Made by a program: the position numbers and the translations under genes. The notes beneath the pieces are model-generated. The model saw nothing but the letters and a program-made list of their open reading frames with translations, ran no database searches and was not told where the DNA came from. Shown here one piece after another: positions 50,820 through 60,322 of a DNA stretch of 64,000 nucleotides. The first letter of the stretch is position 1; every line of letters starts with the position of its first letter. This DNA is from Shewanella khirikhana (lineage in GTDB: Bacteria; Pseudomonadota; Gammaproteobacteria; Enterobacterales; Shewanellaceae), in assembly GCF_003957745.1 (NCBI RefSeq), contig NZ_CP020373.1, forward strand, positions 2,666,001 through 2,730,000, written 5' to 3'.

Positions 50820-52052
50820 ATGTTTGCCGATAAACACATCGTCGTAATCGATGATTCTGAAGCCATCCTGATGGTCATGAAAACTATGCTGAGCCGCTTG
50901 GGGTTTGAGCATATCACCGCCATGACCTCGGCCTATAAAGCGCTGGACCTCATTGCCCGCGGCCCGGACGACATCTACATGGTGCTGACTGACCTGCGAA
51001 TGCCCAATATCGATGGTCTTGGGGTACTGCGCCGCCTGGGCGAACTGGGGTACACAGGTGCAGTGGCCATTATCTCAGAAATGGATAAACGCATTATCAG
51101 TCTCGCCGCCGACATCGCCCGCAACCATCGCCTGCGCCTGATTGGCTGTATCAGTAAACCCATTCAACTGGACGACATTACCGCACTGGTGCAAAAGGCC
51201 GACGAACTGCTTGCAGGCAACCTGCCGGATCACAGTGCCTTAAGCCTTGAGCAAGTTCATGAGGCCTTTGAGCATGGCTGGATAGTGCCTTACTACCAAC
51301 CCAAGGTGAACTTCGCCAACATGGAAGTGGAAAGCGTTGAAGCACTGGTCAGGCTTAAGCTGCCGGGAGAAATCAATGCAATGCGCCCGTTCCGCTTTTT
51401 GCCCACGGTCAGCGCCGCAGGCTTAATGCCGGAACTCTCGGCGCGCATGCTCACCCTGGCCGCCGAAGACTTTGACCACATCCAGGGATTACTCGGCAAA
51501 CAGGTAAAACTTGGGCTGAATTTAAGCCCGGAAGAGCTTAAAAACACCCAACTTGCCGACACCATCGAAGCCATCTGGCAGCAAACGGGACATGACAACA
51601 GCGAACTTATTCTGGAGCTTACAGAAGAGGAAACCATTCAAAACAACGAACAGCTGGAGTGTTTGAACCGCCTGCGTCTACGGGGCTTTGGGCTGTCGCT
51701 GGATGACTTTGGTACCGGCTTTACCAATATTAATCAGCTGAGAAACCTGCCCTACACCGAAGTAAAAATCGACCGTTCACTCATCATCAACATCCACCGC
51801 GACAGCTTTTGCCAAGCGATCGTAACCGGCCTTGCAGACATCGCCGAGCAGCTCAACATCACCCTGATAGCCGAAGGCATTGAGCAGATAAGTGAGCTTA
51901 AATTCTTGATGGAAACCTACCCGCGGCTGGTGCTGCAGGGGTATCTTATCAGTATGCCAAGGCCGCTTGAGACCCTGGGCGCCTGGTACAAGAGCTGGCA
52001 ACGTCAGTTTGGCGGCAATAAAGTTGTGCCCATCCGCCACTTCAAAGGCTGA
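50820..52052 (+). CDS. Response regulator with EAL domain (cyclic di-GMP phosphodiesterase)
   Basis: The 410-residue protein has a receiver domain (1-125) with acidic D11/D12, the phosphorylation aspartate D58 (LTDLRMP) and K113 (SKPIQ), then an EAL domain with E174-A-L, the DDFGTGF block, KIDRSLI and AEGIEQ. All residues for cyclic-di-GMP hydrolysis appear intact, so activity is likely controlled by phosphorylation. No histidine kinase is next to it. GGAG stands ten bases before ATG 50820. It interrupts the lnt-leuS neighbourhood. Confidence 0.92.
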   Translation: MFADKHIVVIDDSEAILMVMKTMLSRLGFEHITAMTSAYKALDLIARGPDDIYMVLTDLRMPNIDGLGVLRRLGELGYTGAVAIISEMDKRIISLAADIARNHRLRLIGCISKPIQLDDITALVQKADELLAGNLPDHSALSLEQVHEAFEHGWIVPYYQPKVNFANMEVESVEALVRLKLPGEINAMRPFRFLPTVSAAGLMPELSARMLTLAAEDFDHIQGLLGKQVKLGLNLSPEELKNTQLADTIEAIWQQTGHDNSELILELTEEETIQNNEQLECLNRLRLRGFGLSLDDFGTGFTNINQLRNLPYTEVKIDRSLIINIHRDSFCQAIVTGLADIAEQLNITLIAEGIEQISELKFLMETYPRLVLQGYLISMPRPLETLGAWYKSWQRQFGGNKVVPIRHFKG

Positions 52053-52116
52053 TGGGCAAGGCAGATGTGAAAAACGGTATGTAGGGCCTGCAAGCAAGGC
52101 AGGCTAACGCCGTGAC

Positions 52117-52617
52117 TCAGGGGGTCAGCGCCTCGCGAATAAACTCTTCGTTGTCGCACTCGGGGCAGTCGGGCACAACCGATGGGAACTCGATATCCAT
52201 ACCATGACCGCAGCTGGTGCACACCATCCGTCCCTGACTGACAATCTCACCGCTCTGGTAATACCCATGGTGCTTAAAGTCCTGCGCCAGCTCATGCCAT
52301 TCCACCTGGCTGCGATCAGTAATTTCCGCCAGCCAATGCCAAAGGGTATTTTCCATGGCGATAAACGATGGACTGTGGGACAGGGCGTCCTGATTCTTTT
52401 CCTGCAAAAAAGTGGCGATATCCCGCTTTAAAAACTCCAGCGCCAAGGCCAGCTCTTCCTCATCGGCCTGAGCCTTGAGCCTGCCAAAGGCTTCCCCTGT
52501 GGTCATCAACCGATAGAGGTTTTTGGCATTAAGGTCGGGGTTTGCCTCAAAGTGAGTGGCCAAATCCTTTGTAAGATCCTGATACAGGGCCAATAGAACC
52601 GTGCTTCTGCTCGTCAT
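52117..52617 (-). CDS. ybeL: Zinc-ribbon protein YbeL (DUF1451)
   Basis: YbeL-type proteins have an N-terminal helical region and a C-terminal zinc ribbon. The ATG at 52617 (AAGGAG eight bases upstream) gives 166 residues. The four ribbon cysteines are visible as CTSCGHG and CPEC. The function is not established. It is divergent from leuS, its usual neighbour. Confidence 0.9.
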   Translation of the reverse strand: MTSRSTVLLALYQDLTKDLATHFEANPDLNAKNLYRLMTTGEAFGRLKAQADEEELALALEFLKRDIATFLQEKNQDALSHSPSFIAMENTLWHWLAEITDRSQVEWHELAQDFKHHGYYQSGEIVSQGRMVCTSCGHGMDIEFPSVVPDCPECDNEEFIREALTP

Positions 52618-52647
52618 CGTCAATACTCCTTCAAGGGAACCTTTTTA

Positions 52648-52737
52648 ATGAACCGCTTCTGGTTTATTCTATGCAGATCCCGCAGCGCAGACCAAGCGCG
52701 TGATCAAACAAACAGGCGGCAATGCCGGAAAAATTGA
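52648..52737 (+). CDS. Possible 29-codon leader ORF overlapping leuS
   Basis: A short frame starts at ATG 52648, with AAGGGAA about ten bases upstream, and ends at TGA 52735-52737, sharing one base with the leuS ATG (TGATG). It encodes MNRFWFILCRSRSADQARDQ then TNRRQCRKN. It is Arg-rich with a single leucine codon, the rare CTA, so it does not look like a classic Leu-attenuator peptide. It may be a translational-coupling leader or chance. Confidence 0.3.
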   Translation: MNRFWFILCRSRSADQARDQTNRRQCRKN

Positions 52738-55316
52738 TGCAAGAGCAATACATCCATTCGGAAATCGAGGCCGAGGTACAGAAATACTGGGCCGAAAACA
52801 AAACCTTTGAAGTTACTGAAGATCCTGCCAAAGAGAAGTTCTACTGTCTCTCCATGTTCCCCTATCCTTCCGGCAGGCTGCACATGGGTCACGTGCGTAA
52901 TTACACCATAGGTGATGTAGTTGCCCGTTTCCAGCGTCTGCAGGGCAAGAACGTGCTTCAGCCCATTGGTTGGGATGCCTTCGGCCTGCCTGCCGAAAAC
53001 GCGGCCATCAAAAATGCCACCGCGCCGGCACCCTGGACCTACGAAAACATCGATTACATGAAAAACCAGCTGAAAATGCTGGGTTTTGGCTACGACTGGA
53101 GCCGTGAAATCGCCACCTGTACCCCGGAATACTACCGTTGGGAGCAGTGGTTCTTCACCAAGCTGTACGAAAAAGGTCTGGTTTACAAAAAGACCTCAGC
53201 GGTGAACTGGTGTCCGAACGACCAAACTGTACTGGCCAACGAGCAGGTGCAGGACGGTTGCTGCTGGCGCTGTGACACTCCGGTTGAGCAAAAAGAAATT
53301 CCGCAGTGGTTTATCAAAATCACTGCCTATGCCGAAGAGCTTTTGAACGACATCGACACCCTCGAAGGTTGGCCTGAGCAGGTTAAGACCATGCAGCGCA
53401 ACTGGATTGGTCGCTCTGAAGGCGTAGAAATGACCTTCAAGGTCAAAGATTCTGACGACAGCTTCGACATCTACACCACCCGCCCCGATACCGTGATGGG
53501 CGTGACCTACGTGGCGATTGCTGCCGGTCACCCATTGGCAGAGAAAGCTGCGCTGAATAATCCAGAGCTGGCCGCCTTCGTGGAAGAGTGCAAGCAAAGC
53601 GGCACCTCTGAGGCCGAGCTTGCCACCATGGAGAAAAAAGGCGTGGCCACTGGCCTGTACGCCATTCACCCGCTGACCGGTGAAGAAGTGCCTGTTTGGG
53701 CTGCCAACTTCGTGCTGATGAACTATGGCACCGGCGCCGTGATGTCGGTTCCTGCCCACGACCAGCGTGACTACGAGTTTGCCAAGAAATACGGTCTGGC
53801 CCTCAAGGCGGTTATCAAGCCTGTCGATGGCGAGGTGGATATCTCTGAAGCCGCCTACACCGAAAAAGGCGTTCTGTTTAACTCAGGCGAGTTCGACAAT
53901 CTGGACTTCGACGGTGCCTTCAAGGCGATTGCCGACAAGCTAGCCGCCGAAGGCAAAGGCAAGCGTCAGGTGAACTTCCGTCTGCGTGACTGGGGTGTGA
54001 GCCGTCAGCGTTACTGGGGTGCCCCTATCCCTATGGTCACGCTGGAAGATGGCACCGTAATGCCAACGCCTGAAGATCAGCTGCCGGTTATTCTGCCGGA
54101 AGACGTGGTAATGGACGGCGTACAAAGCCCCATCAAGGCCGACAAAGAGTGGGCCAAGACCCAGGTGAACGGTCAGGACGCCCTGCGTGAAACCGATACT
54201 TTCGACACCTTTATGGAGTCATCCTGGTACTACGCGCGCTACTGTTCGCCCAAAGCCGATGCCATGCTGGACCCCGCCAAGGCCAACTACTGGCTGCCGG
54301 TGGATCAGTACATAGGTGGTATTGAGCACGCCTGTATGCACCTGCTCTATTTCCGCTTCTTCCACAAGCTGCTGCGTGATGCCGGTCTGGTGAACTCAAG
54401 CGAGCCTGCCAAGCGTCTGCTGACCCAGGGCATGGTGCTGGCCGATGCCTTCTACTACAACAACGAGAAAGGCGCCCGCGTATGGGTATCGCCCCTCGAT
54501 GTCACTGTGGTTGAGAAAGACGACAAGGGCCGCATCATCAAGGCCGTGGACAACGAAGGCCATGAGCTGGTGTATACCGGCATGAGCAAGATGTCCAAGT
54601 CCAAGAACAACGGTATCGACCCTCAGGTCATGGTGGAAAAATACGGCGCCGACACTGTGCGTCTGTTTATGATGTTCGCCTCACCACCAGAGCTCACCCT
54701 GGAATGGCAGGAATCAGGCGTGGAAGGCGCACACCGCTTTATCAAGCGTCTGTGGAAGCTGGCCTCCGAGTACAGCGCGGCACCTGCCACCGAAGCGCTG
54801 GATGTCGCTGCACTCAATGCCGATCAAAAAGCCCTGCGCCGCGAGCTGCACAAGACCATCGCCAAGGTGACCGACGATCTGGGTCGCCGTCAGATGTTCA
54901 ACACCGCCGTCGCCGCCGTGATGGAGCTGATGAACCATCTGCAAAAGGCGTCGCTGGAGTCTGCCCAGGACAAGGCGCTGATGAACGAAGCCCTGTCTGC
55001 CGTGGTACGTCTGCTCTACCCCATCGCACCGCACGTGTGTTTCAACCTGTGGCGCGAGCTGGGTAACAGCACTGCCATTGAAGATGCCGGTTGGCCAGCC
55101 ACCGACGAGTCTGCACTGGTTGAAGACAGCAAGCTTATCGTGGTGCAGGTTAACGGTAAGGTGCGCGCCAAGCTCACCGTTGCCGCCGATGCCACCAAGG
55201 AGCAGGTTGAAGCTCTGGGCCTGGCTGAGGATGCAGTCACCAAGCACACCGATGGCCTGACTATTCGTAAGGTCATCTACGTGCCGGGCAAACTGCTCAA
55301 CATCGTTGCCAACTAA
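52737..55316 (+). CDS. leuS: Leucyl-tRNA synthetase
   Basis: LeuS charges tRNA-Leu. From ATG 52737 (MQEQYIHSEIEAE) it has 859 residues (E. coli 860). The HIGH signature is HMGH in PSGRLHMGHVRNY and the KMSKS signature is KMSKSKNNGIDP. The editing domain (CP1, with TTRPDTVMGVTY) and the C-terminal anticodon-binding domain are intact. A start at 52722 would add five residues that the family lacks. Confidence 0.98.
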   Translation: MQEQYIHSEIEAEVQKYWAENKTFEVTEDPAKEKFYCLSMFPYPSGRLHMGHVRNYTIGDVVARFQRLQGKNVLQPIGWDAFGLPAENAAIKNATAPAPWTYENIDYMKNQLKMLGFGYDWSREIATCTPEYYRWEQWFFTKLYEKGLVYKKTSAVNWCPNDQTVLANEQVQDGCCWRCDTPVEQKEIPQWFIKITAYAEELLNDIDTLEGWPEQVKTMQRNWIGRSEGVEMTFKVKDSDDSFDIYTTRPDTVMGVTYVAIAAGHPLAEKAALNNPELAAFVEECKQSGTSEAELATMEKKGVATGLYAIHPLTGEEVPVWAANFVLMNYGTGAVMSVPAHDQRDYEFAKKYGLALKAVIKPVDGEVDISEAAYTEKGVLFNSGEFDNLDFDGAFKAIADKLAAEGKGKRQVNFRLRDWGVSRQRYWGAPIPMVTLEDGTVMPTPEDQLPVILPEDVVMDGVQSPIKADKEWAKTQVNGQDALRETDTFDTFMESSWYYARYCSPKADAMLDPAKANYWLPVDQYIGGIEHACMHLLYFRFFHKLLRDAGLVNSSEPAKRLLTQGMVLADAFYYNNEKGARVWVSPLDVTVVEKDDKGRIIKAVDNEGHELVYTGMSKMSKSKNNGIDPQVMVEKYGADTVRLFMMFASPPELTLEWQESGVEGAHRFIKRLWKLASEYSAAPATEALDVAALNADQKALRRELHKTIAKVTDDLGRRQMFNTAVAAVMELMNHLQKASLESAQDKALMNEALSAVVRLLYPIAPHVCFNLWRELGNSTAIEDAGWPATDESALVEDSKLIVVQVNGKVRAKLTVAADATKEQVEALGLAEDAVTKHTDGLTIRKVIYVPGKLLNIVAN

Positions 55317-55347
55317 GGGCACGCCTGCGACACTGTAAGGCACCAGG

Positions 55348-55371
55348 AAAACCCGCCTCGGCGGGTTTTTC
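55348..55371 (+). terminator. Hairpin between leuS and lptE
   Basis: AAAACCCGCC-TC-GGCGGGTTTTT is a perfect inverted repeat with a U tract, 31 bases after leuS. It could end leuS transcription, or attenuate it with read-through into lptE. Confidence 0.85.
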
Positions 55372-55402
55372 CGCTTAACATACAAGGAATAAGCATTACG
55401 CC

Positions 55403-55897
55403 ATGGTTAGAATATTGCTCACCGCCATCTTGAGTCTGGCGCTGCTCACAGTAGTCACCGGCTGCGGATTTCGCTTACAGGGCAGCTATAAGATCCCAAC
55501 CAGCCTCAAGACCCTGAGCGTCAACAGCGCCGATGAATACAGCGAACTGACCCGGCTGGTGAAAGACCGCCTGCGTCTGTCCGGCGTGCAAGTAGTGGCA
55601 TCTGACGCCACAATCCCTTCGGTGCGGCTGATAAAAGACACCCTGGAGCGCACCACACTGTCGCTCTACCCCACGGGTAACGTGGCCGAATACGAGCTTA
55701 TCTATCACGTGCAATTTGCCGTGGCGGTGCCCGGCGAAGAAGCCAAGCCTTTCAACGTAGAAATCCGCCGCGACTATCTGGACGACCCCCGCACCGCACT
55801 CGCCAAAAGCCGCGAGATGGAATTGCTGGTCAAAGAAATGCGCCAGCAGGCCGCCGATAACCTGATCCAAACCCTGGCCGCCATCGGAGAAAACTGA
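55403..55897 (+). CDS. lptE: LPS-assembly lipoprotein LptE
   Basis: LptE plugs the LptD barrel and helps place lipopolysaccharide in the outer membrane. The 164-residue precursor has a lipoprotein signal (LLTVVTGCGFRLQG, lipid on the cysteine) and the typical FRLQGSYKIPTSLKTLSVNS start of the mature part. It overlaps holA by one base (TGATG). Confidence 0.95.
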   Translation: MVRILLTAILSLALLTVVTGCGFRLQGSYKIPTSLKTLSVNSADEYSELTRLVKDRLRLSGVQVVASDATIPSVRLIKDTLERTTLSLYPTGNVAEYELIYHVQFAVAVPGEEAKPFNVEIRRDYLDDPRTALAKSREMELLVKEMRQQAADNLIQTLAAIGEN

Positions 55898-56925
55898 TGC
55901 GGGTGTATCCTGAGCAGCTTGGCCGCCACCTGTCGCCCCTGGCCCAGTGCTATTGCCTGTTTGGAGATGAAGCCTGGCTGATAGAAAGCGCCCGCAGCCA
56001 GTTGCTGGACGCAGGCCGGGCGCAGGGATTTGAGGAACGGATAAGCCTGGAGCAGGAAAACAGCTTTAACTGGCAGGAACTCGAAAATGAGTGGCTTGCC
56101 ATGAGCCTGTTTGCCAGCCGCCGCATTATCGAACTCACCCTGCCCCAGGCCAAGCCAGGCACTGACGGCAGCGCCATGCTGGCAAGCCTGATGGCCCAGC
56201 CCAATCCTGATCTGCTGCTGATAGTCCGCGGCCCTAAACTTGCCAGCGAGCAAACCAACAGCAAGTGGTTCAAAGCCCTCGATAAAGCGGGTATCTACCT
56301 GCCCTGCAATACCCCCGAAGGGCCACAATTCAGCCGCTGGCTCGATGGCCGTATCCAGGCACATAGGCTGCAATTGCAACCCGACGCCAAGGCGCTGCTC
56401 GCAAGCCTGTACGAAGGCAACCTGCTGGCGGCCGAACAGGCGCTGCAACTGCTGGCACTGCTCACCCAGGGCCGTATGGTGGGGGCAGCCGAGCTTGGGC
56501 AATATTTTGAAGATCAGTCGCGCTTTAACGTGTTTCAGCTTGCCGATGCCCTGCTCGCCAACCAGCAAGACAGAGCCGCCCATATGCTTGCTCAGCTGCG
56601 CGCTGAAGGCACTGCCATGCCGATAGTGCTGTGGGCGGTATTCAGGGAGCTGACAACCCTACTGACACTGAAATCGGCCATGGACGGGCGCGAGTCGCTG
56701 GCGCCGCTGTGGTCGAAGCTGCGGATTTGGGACAAACGCAAACCCTTGTATGAGGGGGCACTCAGACGCCTGAGCCTCAATCAAATCGAGGCCATGCTGG
56801 CGCTCTCGTCCCAGCTTGAACTTAAGCTCAAGCAAGCAGGCGAAGAAGACTGGACTTTGCTGATGCACCTGTGTCTGCTGTTTGACCCCAACGCCCATCA
56901 ACGCCTGATTGCCGTCCATGACTGA
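55897..56925 (+). CDS. holA: DNA polymerase III delta subunit HolA
   Basis: HolA opens the beta sliding clamp as part of the clamp loader. The 342-residue protein matches the family in length and order of domains (an ATPase-like fold without a functional P-loop: CYCLFGDEAWLIESAR at the start; C-terminal collar helices from about 220). It overlaps nadD by eight bases. Confidence 0.94.
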   Translation: MRVYPEQLGRHLSPLAQCYCLFGDEAWLIESARSQLLDAGRAQGFEERISLEQENSFNWQELENEWLAMSLFASRRIIELTLPQAKPGTDGSAMLASLMAQPNPDLLLIVRGPKLASEQTNSKWFKALDKAGIYLPCNTPEGPQFSRWLDGRIQAHRLQLQPDAKALLASLYEGNLLAAEQALQLLALLTQGRMVGAAELGQYFEDQSRFNVFQLADALLANQQDRAAHMLAQLRAEGTAMPIVLWAVFRELTTLLTLKSAMDGRESLAPLWSKLRIWDKRKPLYEGALRRLSLNQIEAMLALSSQLELKLKQAGEEDWTLLMHLCLLFDPNAHQRLIAVHD

Positions 56926-57559
56926 CGCCATTCGCCATACGGCTATCCTTGGCGGCACCTTCGACCCGCCACACCTTGGCCATATCGACCCAGTGATTGC
57001 GGCCTGTAACCAGTGGCAGTTTGATGACTGCTGGCTGCTGCCCAATCACATTCCGCCTCACAAACAAGGCACCCATGCTGACGTTGACGCTCGCCTTGCC
57101 ATGTTGGATGCCGTCATTGCCGCGCAGCCGATGTTTGCCCTGTGTGATATCGAGCTTAAGCGCGACACCCCAAGCTACACGGTCGAAACCCTGAAACGGC
57201 TTAAGGAACTTTATCCCAGCCGCAGGTTCTACTTTGTGATGGGCATGGATTCATTTTTGAATCTGCCCAGCTGGCACCGCTGGCAGGAGCTGTTTGCACT
57301 GTGCCATTTACTGGTATGCAAACGGCCTGGTTACCGGCTGGATAGCGCCCATCCCATGGCCAGCTGTCTGGCGCAAAGGCTGTATGAGGGCAGCAAATTA
57401 CCCTCCGAGCCCTGCGGCCGTATTTTGCTCACCGAGGTGTTGGAGCGGGATATTTCCTCCACCCAAATCCGCCGCGCCATCGCAAGCGGCGAAGATGTGA
57501 GCCAATGGCTGCCAGAAGGGGTGATGGATATCATCAACACCCGGGGACTTTACCGCTAG
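56918..57559 (+). CDS. nadD: Nicotinate-nucleotide adenylyltransferase NadD
   Basis: NadD makes deamido-NAD from nicotinate mononucleotide and ATP. From ATG 56918 it has 213 residues with the nucleotidyltransferase motif GGTFDPPHLGH and, near the C-terminus, the ISSTQIRRAIASGED nucleotide loop. A short frame start at 56909 is not the real start. Confidence 0.96.
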   Translation: MTDAIRHTAILGGTFDPPHLGHIDPVIAACNQWQFDDCWLLPNHIPPHKQGTHADVDARLAMLDAVIAAQPMFALCDIELKRDTPSYTVETLKRLKELYPSRRFYFVMGMDSFLNLPSWHRWQELFALCHLLVCKRPGYRLDSAHPMASCLAQRLYEGSKLPSEPCGRILLTEVLERDISSTQIRRAIASGEDVSQWLPEGVMDIINTRGLYR

Positions 57560-57631
57560 GCGGTGTATTCCTCGGTTGCGGGCTGCTATACTGCCCCGCT
57601 CTTTTTTGTGGAACACATGAGGTAATCTGGC

Positions 57632-57958
57632 GTGCAAAGCGAGCAGCTCAAGCAATTTGTGGTAGATAAAGTTGACGATCTCAAAGCCCGGGATCTGGTG
57701 GTTCTGGATGTCAGCAAGCAATCCGATATCACCGATTACATGGTGATCTGCTCAGGCACCAGTAAGACCCACGTACGCGCGATTGCCGAAAACCTGATGT
57801 CTAAGGCCCGTGAAGCCGGTATCGAGATCCTCGGCAGTGAAGGTAAAGACGCCAGCGAATGGGTACTGGTGGATTTGGGCGATGTGATTGTGCACGTAAT
57901 GCAGGACCAGACCCGCGACTTCTATCAGCTTGAAAAGCTCTGGCAAGAACACGCCTGA
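57632..57958 (+). CDS. rsfS: Ribosomal silencing factor RsfS
   Basis: RsfS binds ribosomal protein uL14 and blocks subunit joining in starvation. The 108-residue protein starts at GTG 57632 (GAGGT upstream) and has the family segments DYMVICSGTSKTHVRAIAENL and SEGKDASEWVLVDLGDVIVHVM. It shares one base with the rlmH start. Confidence 0.96.
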   Translation: MQSEQLKQFVVDKVDDLKARDLVVLDVSKQSDITDYMVICSGTSKTHVRAIAENLMSKAREAGIEILGSEGKDASEWVLVDLGDVIVHVMQDQTRDFYQLEKLWQEHA

Positions 57959-58428
57959 TGAAATTACAACTCGTTGCCGTGGGCACCAAGATGCCCGACT
58001 GGGTCACCCGGGGATTTGAAGAATATCAGCGCCGCTTCCCGCGGGATATGGCGCTGGAACTGGTAGAGATCCCCGCCGGCAAGCGCGGTAAAAATGCCGA
58101 TATCGCCCGTATCCTGCAAAAGGAAGGCGAGCAGATGCTGGCAGCCATTCCCAAGGGTAATCATATTGTTACCCTTGATCTTCCCGGCAAAAACTGGACC
58201 ACGCCCGAGCTTGCATCGGCCCTGTCAAAATGGCAACTTGATGGCCGCGATGTCAGCCTGCTGATAGGCGGCCCCGAAGGCCTGGCCCCGGCTTGCAAAC
58301 AAGCCGCAGCCCAAAGCTGGTGCCTCTCAGCCCTGACCCTGCCCCATCCGCTGGTGCGGGTGGTGGTGGCCGAGAGCCTCTATCGCGCCTGGAGTATCAA
58401 CAACAATCATCCGTACCACAGGGAATAA
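57958..58428 (+). CDS. rlmH: 23S rRNA (pseudouridine1915-N3) methyltransferase RlmH
   Basis: RlmH methylates pseudouridine 1915 of 23S rRNA. The 156-residue SPOUT-family protein starts MKLQLVAVGTKMPDWV and ends with the knot region LLIGGPEGLAPACKQAA and LPHPLVRVVVAESLYRAWSI. It is coupled to rsfS by the overlapping TGATG. Confidence 0.97.
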   Translation: MKLQLVAVGTKMPDWVTRGFEEYQRRFPRDMALELVEIPAGKRGKNADIARILQKEGEQMLAAIPKGNHIVTLDLPGKNWTTPELASALSKWQLDGRDVSLLIGGPEGLAPACKQAAAQSWCLSALTLPHPLVRVVVAESLYRAWSINNNHPYHRE

Positions 58429-58465
58429 CCGACCTGTGGGGCCGCATTTGCACCGGAGACGCTGA

Positions 58466-60322
58466 GTGACGCCAAGAAAACGGGTAGCCATGCACGATCA
58501 CGCCGCCGAGGCAGCTCTGTTTCGGCGACGGGCCATCTTTACCTTTCTGTGTGTGCTGGCACTGTTTGGGCTATTGCTGACCAACCTGTATCACCTGCAG
58601 GTGACCTCTTACGCCGACTACACCACCCGCTCCAACGATAACCGTATCCGGGTCACGCCGGTGGCGCCAAGCCGCGGCCTGATTTACGACCGCAACGGGG
58701 TGCTGCTGGCAGAAAACCAGCCGGTGTATTCCCTTGAGCTGGTGCCCGAGAAGGTGAAAAACGTTGCCGAAACTCTGGAGCGCCTGTCGCAGGTTATCCC
58801 TTTAAGCGATGAGGAGCAGCAGGACTTTCTCGAGGCGCTGAAATACCACCGCCGCTTTAAGCCCCTGACACTGAAAAACAACCTCACTGAGGCCGAAGTA
58901 GCCGCTTTCAGTGTGGATCAGCACCACTTTCCCGGCGTGCGGGTGGAAGCCGGTCTGAAGCGCTTTTACCCCCATGGTGAACTCCTAACCCATGTGCTGG
59001 GCTTTGTAGGCAAAATCAACGCCAAGGACAGAGCCGCGCTTGAGCGGGCCGACCGCTGGGGCGACTACACCGCCAGCAAAGATATTGGCAAGCAAGGTGT
59101 TGAAAAGTATTACGAAAATCTGCTTCACGGCAAACCTGGCCACCTCGAAGAAGAGGTGAACAACCGTGGCCGTACCATACGCACCCTGAAAACAGAGCCG
59201 CCTGAGCCTGGCCAGGATCTGTATCTGACCCTGGATATCAATCTGCAGAAAAAGGCGATGGAGCTGCTGTCCGGTCGCCGTGGCACCATAGTGGCCATCG
59301 ATCCCCAGGACGGTGGCATTTTGGCGCTGGTCTCGAGCCCGTCATACGACCCCAACCTGTTTGTGCAGGGGATCAGCTCGAAAAATTACAGTGCACTGCT
59401 GAACGACAAGTCACGGCCGCTGATTAACCGCGCGACTCAGGGCCTGTACGCCCCCGCATCCACCATCAAGCCGCATATGGCGCTGCTGGGGCTGGAAGAG
59501 CAGGTGATTACCGAGCGCACCCGAATTTGGGATCCAGGTTACTGGCAAATGCCCGGCGTTGAGCGCAAGTGGCGTGACTGGAAAAAATGGGGCCACGGCT
59601 ATGTGGACGTGTACCATGCCATCGTCGATTCCTGCGATATCTTCTTCTACGACATGGTGCATAAAATGGGTATCGATAAGATAGCCAACTTTATGAATCA
59701 GTTTGGTTTTGGTGAAAGCACCGGCGTGGATATTTTTGAAGAGTCCGCCGGCATAATGCCGTCCTCTGACTGGAAACGTATTCGCCACAATCAGCCCTGG
59801 TATCCCGGCGACACCATCTCCGTGGGTATCGGTCAGGGCTACTGGACTGCAACGCCAATCCAGCTCGCAAATGCCACCGCCATTTTGGCCAACCGCGGTA
59901 AACGCTATGTGCCGCATTTGCTCAAAGCGATGAAAGACCAGAGCGCCAAAATCGAGCGACCACCCGAAGAAATGCCACCGGTGAGCCTGAAAAACCCGCG
60001 CAACTGGGAAATCATCAACGAAGCCATGCGTCAAACCGCCCATAAGTCGCGCTTTACCGATGCCAGCTACACCGCGGCCATGAAAACAGGTACGGCTCAG
60101 GTGTTCTCGGTGGCTCAGGACGCCAAGTACGACCATGACTCGGTGGCCGAGCACCTGCGCGATAACGCCCTGATTGTGGCCTATGCGCCGTTTGAAAATC
60201 CAAAAATTGTCCTGTCGGTGGTGCTGGAAAACGCTGGCTGGGGCGGCGCCAACGCAGGCCCGGTGGCCCGCGCCATGTTGGATGAATTTATGCTGCACGA
60301 GCAGTGGAAGGTACAGCCATGA
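58466..60322 (+). CDS. mrdA: Penicillin-binding protein 2 (peptidoglycan transpeptidase)
   Basis: PBP2 cross-links peptidoglycan during rod-shape elongation. The 618-residue protein starts at GTG 58466 with GGAGA six bases upstream, has one N-terminal membrane helix (about 24-45), a pedestal, and a transpeptidase domain with S332-x-x-K335 (ASTIK), SCD in IVDSCDIFFY, and KTG in MKTGTAQVF. It overlaps rodA by ATGA. Confidence 0.97.
   Translation: MTPRKRVAMHDHAAEAALFRRRAIFTFLCVLALFGLLLTNLYHLQVTSYADYTTRSNDNRIRVTPVAPSRGLIYDRNGVLLAENQPVYSLELVPEKVKNVAETLERLSQVIPLSDEEQQDFLEALKYHRRFKPLTLKNNLTEAEVAAFSVDQHHFPGVRVEAGLKRFYPHGELLTHVLGFVGKINAKDRAALERADRWGDYTASKDIGKQGVEKYYENLLHGKPGHLEEEVNNRGRTIRTLKTEPPEPGQDLYLTLDINLQKKAMELLSGRRGTIVAIDPQDGGILALVSSPSYDPNLFVQGISSKNYSALLNDKSRPLINRATQGLYAPASTIKPHMALLGLEEQVITERTRIWDPGYWQMPGVERKWRDWKKWGHGYVDVYHAIVDSCDIFFYDMVHKMGIDKIANFMNQFGFGESTGVDIFEESAGIMPSSDWKRIRHNQPWYPGDTISVGIGQGYWTATPIQLANATAILANRGKRYVPHLLKAMKDQSAKIERPPEEMPPVSLKNPRNWEIINEAMRQTAHKSRFTDASYTAAMKTGTAQVFSVAQDAKYDHDSVAEHLRDNALIVAYAPFENPKIVLSVVLENAGWGGANAGPVARAMLDEFMLHEQWKVQP

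Noticed and set aside
52722..52736. Upstream ATG for leuS giving five extra residues (MPEKL)
   Set aside because: The family start is MQEQY, and no member I recall has the extension; kept only as a minor alternative.
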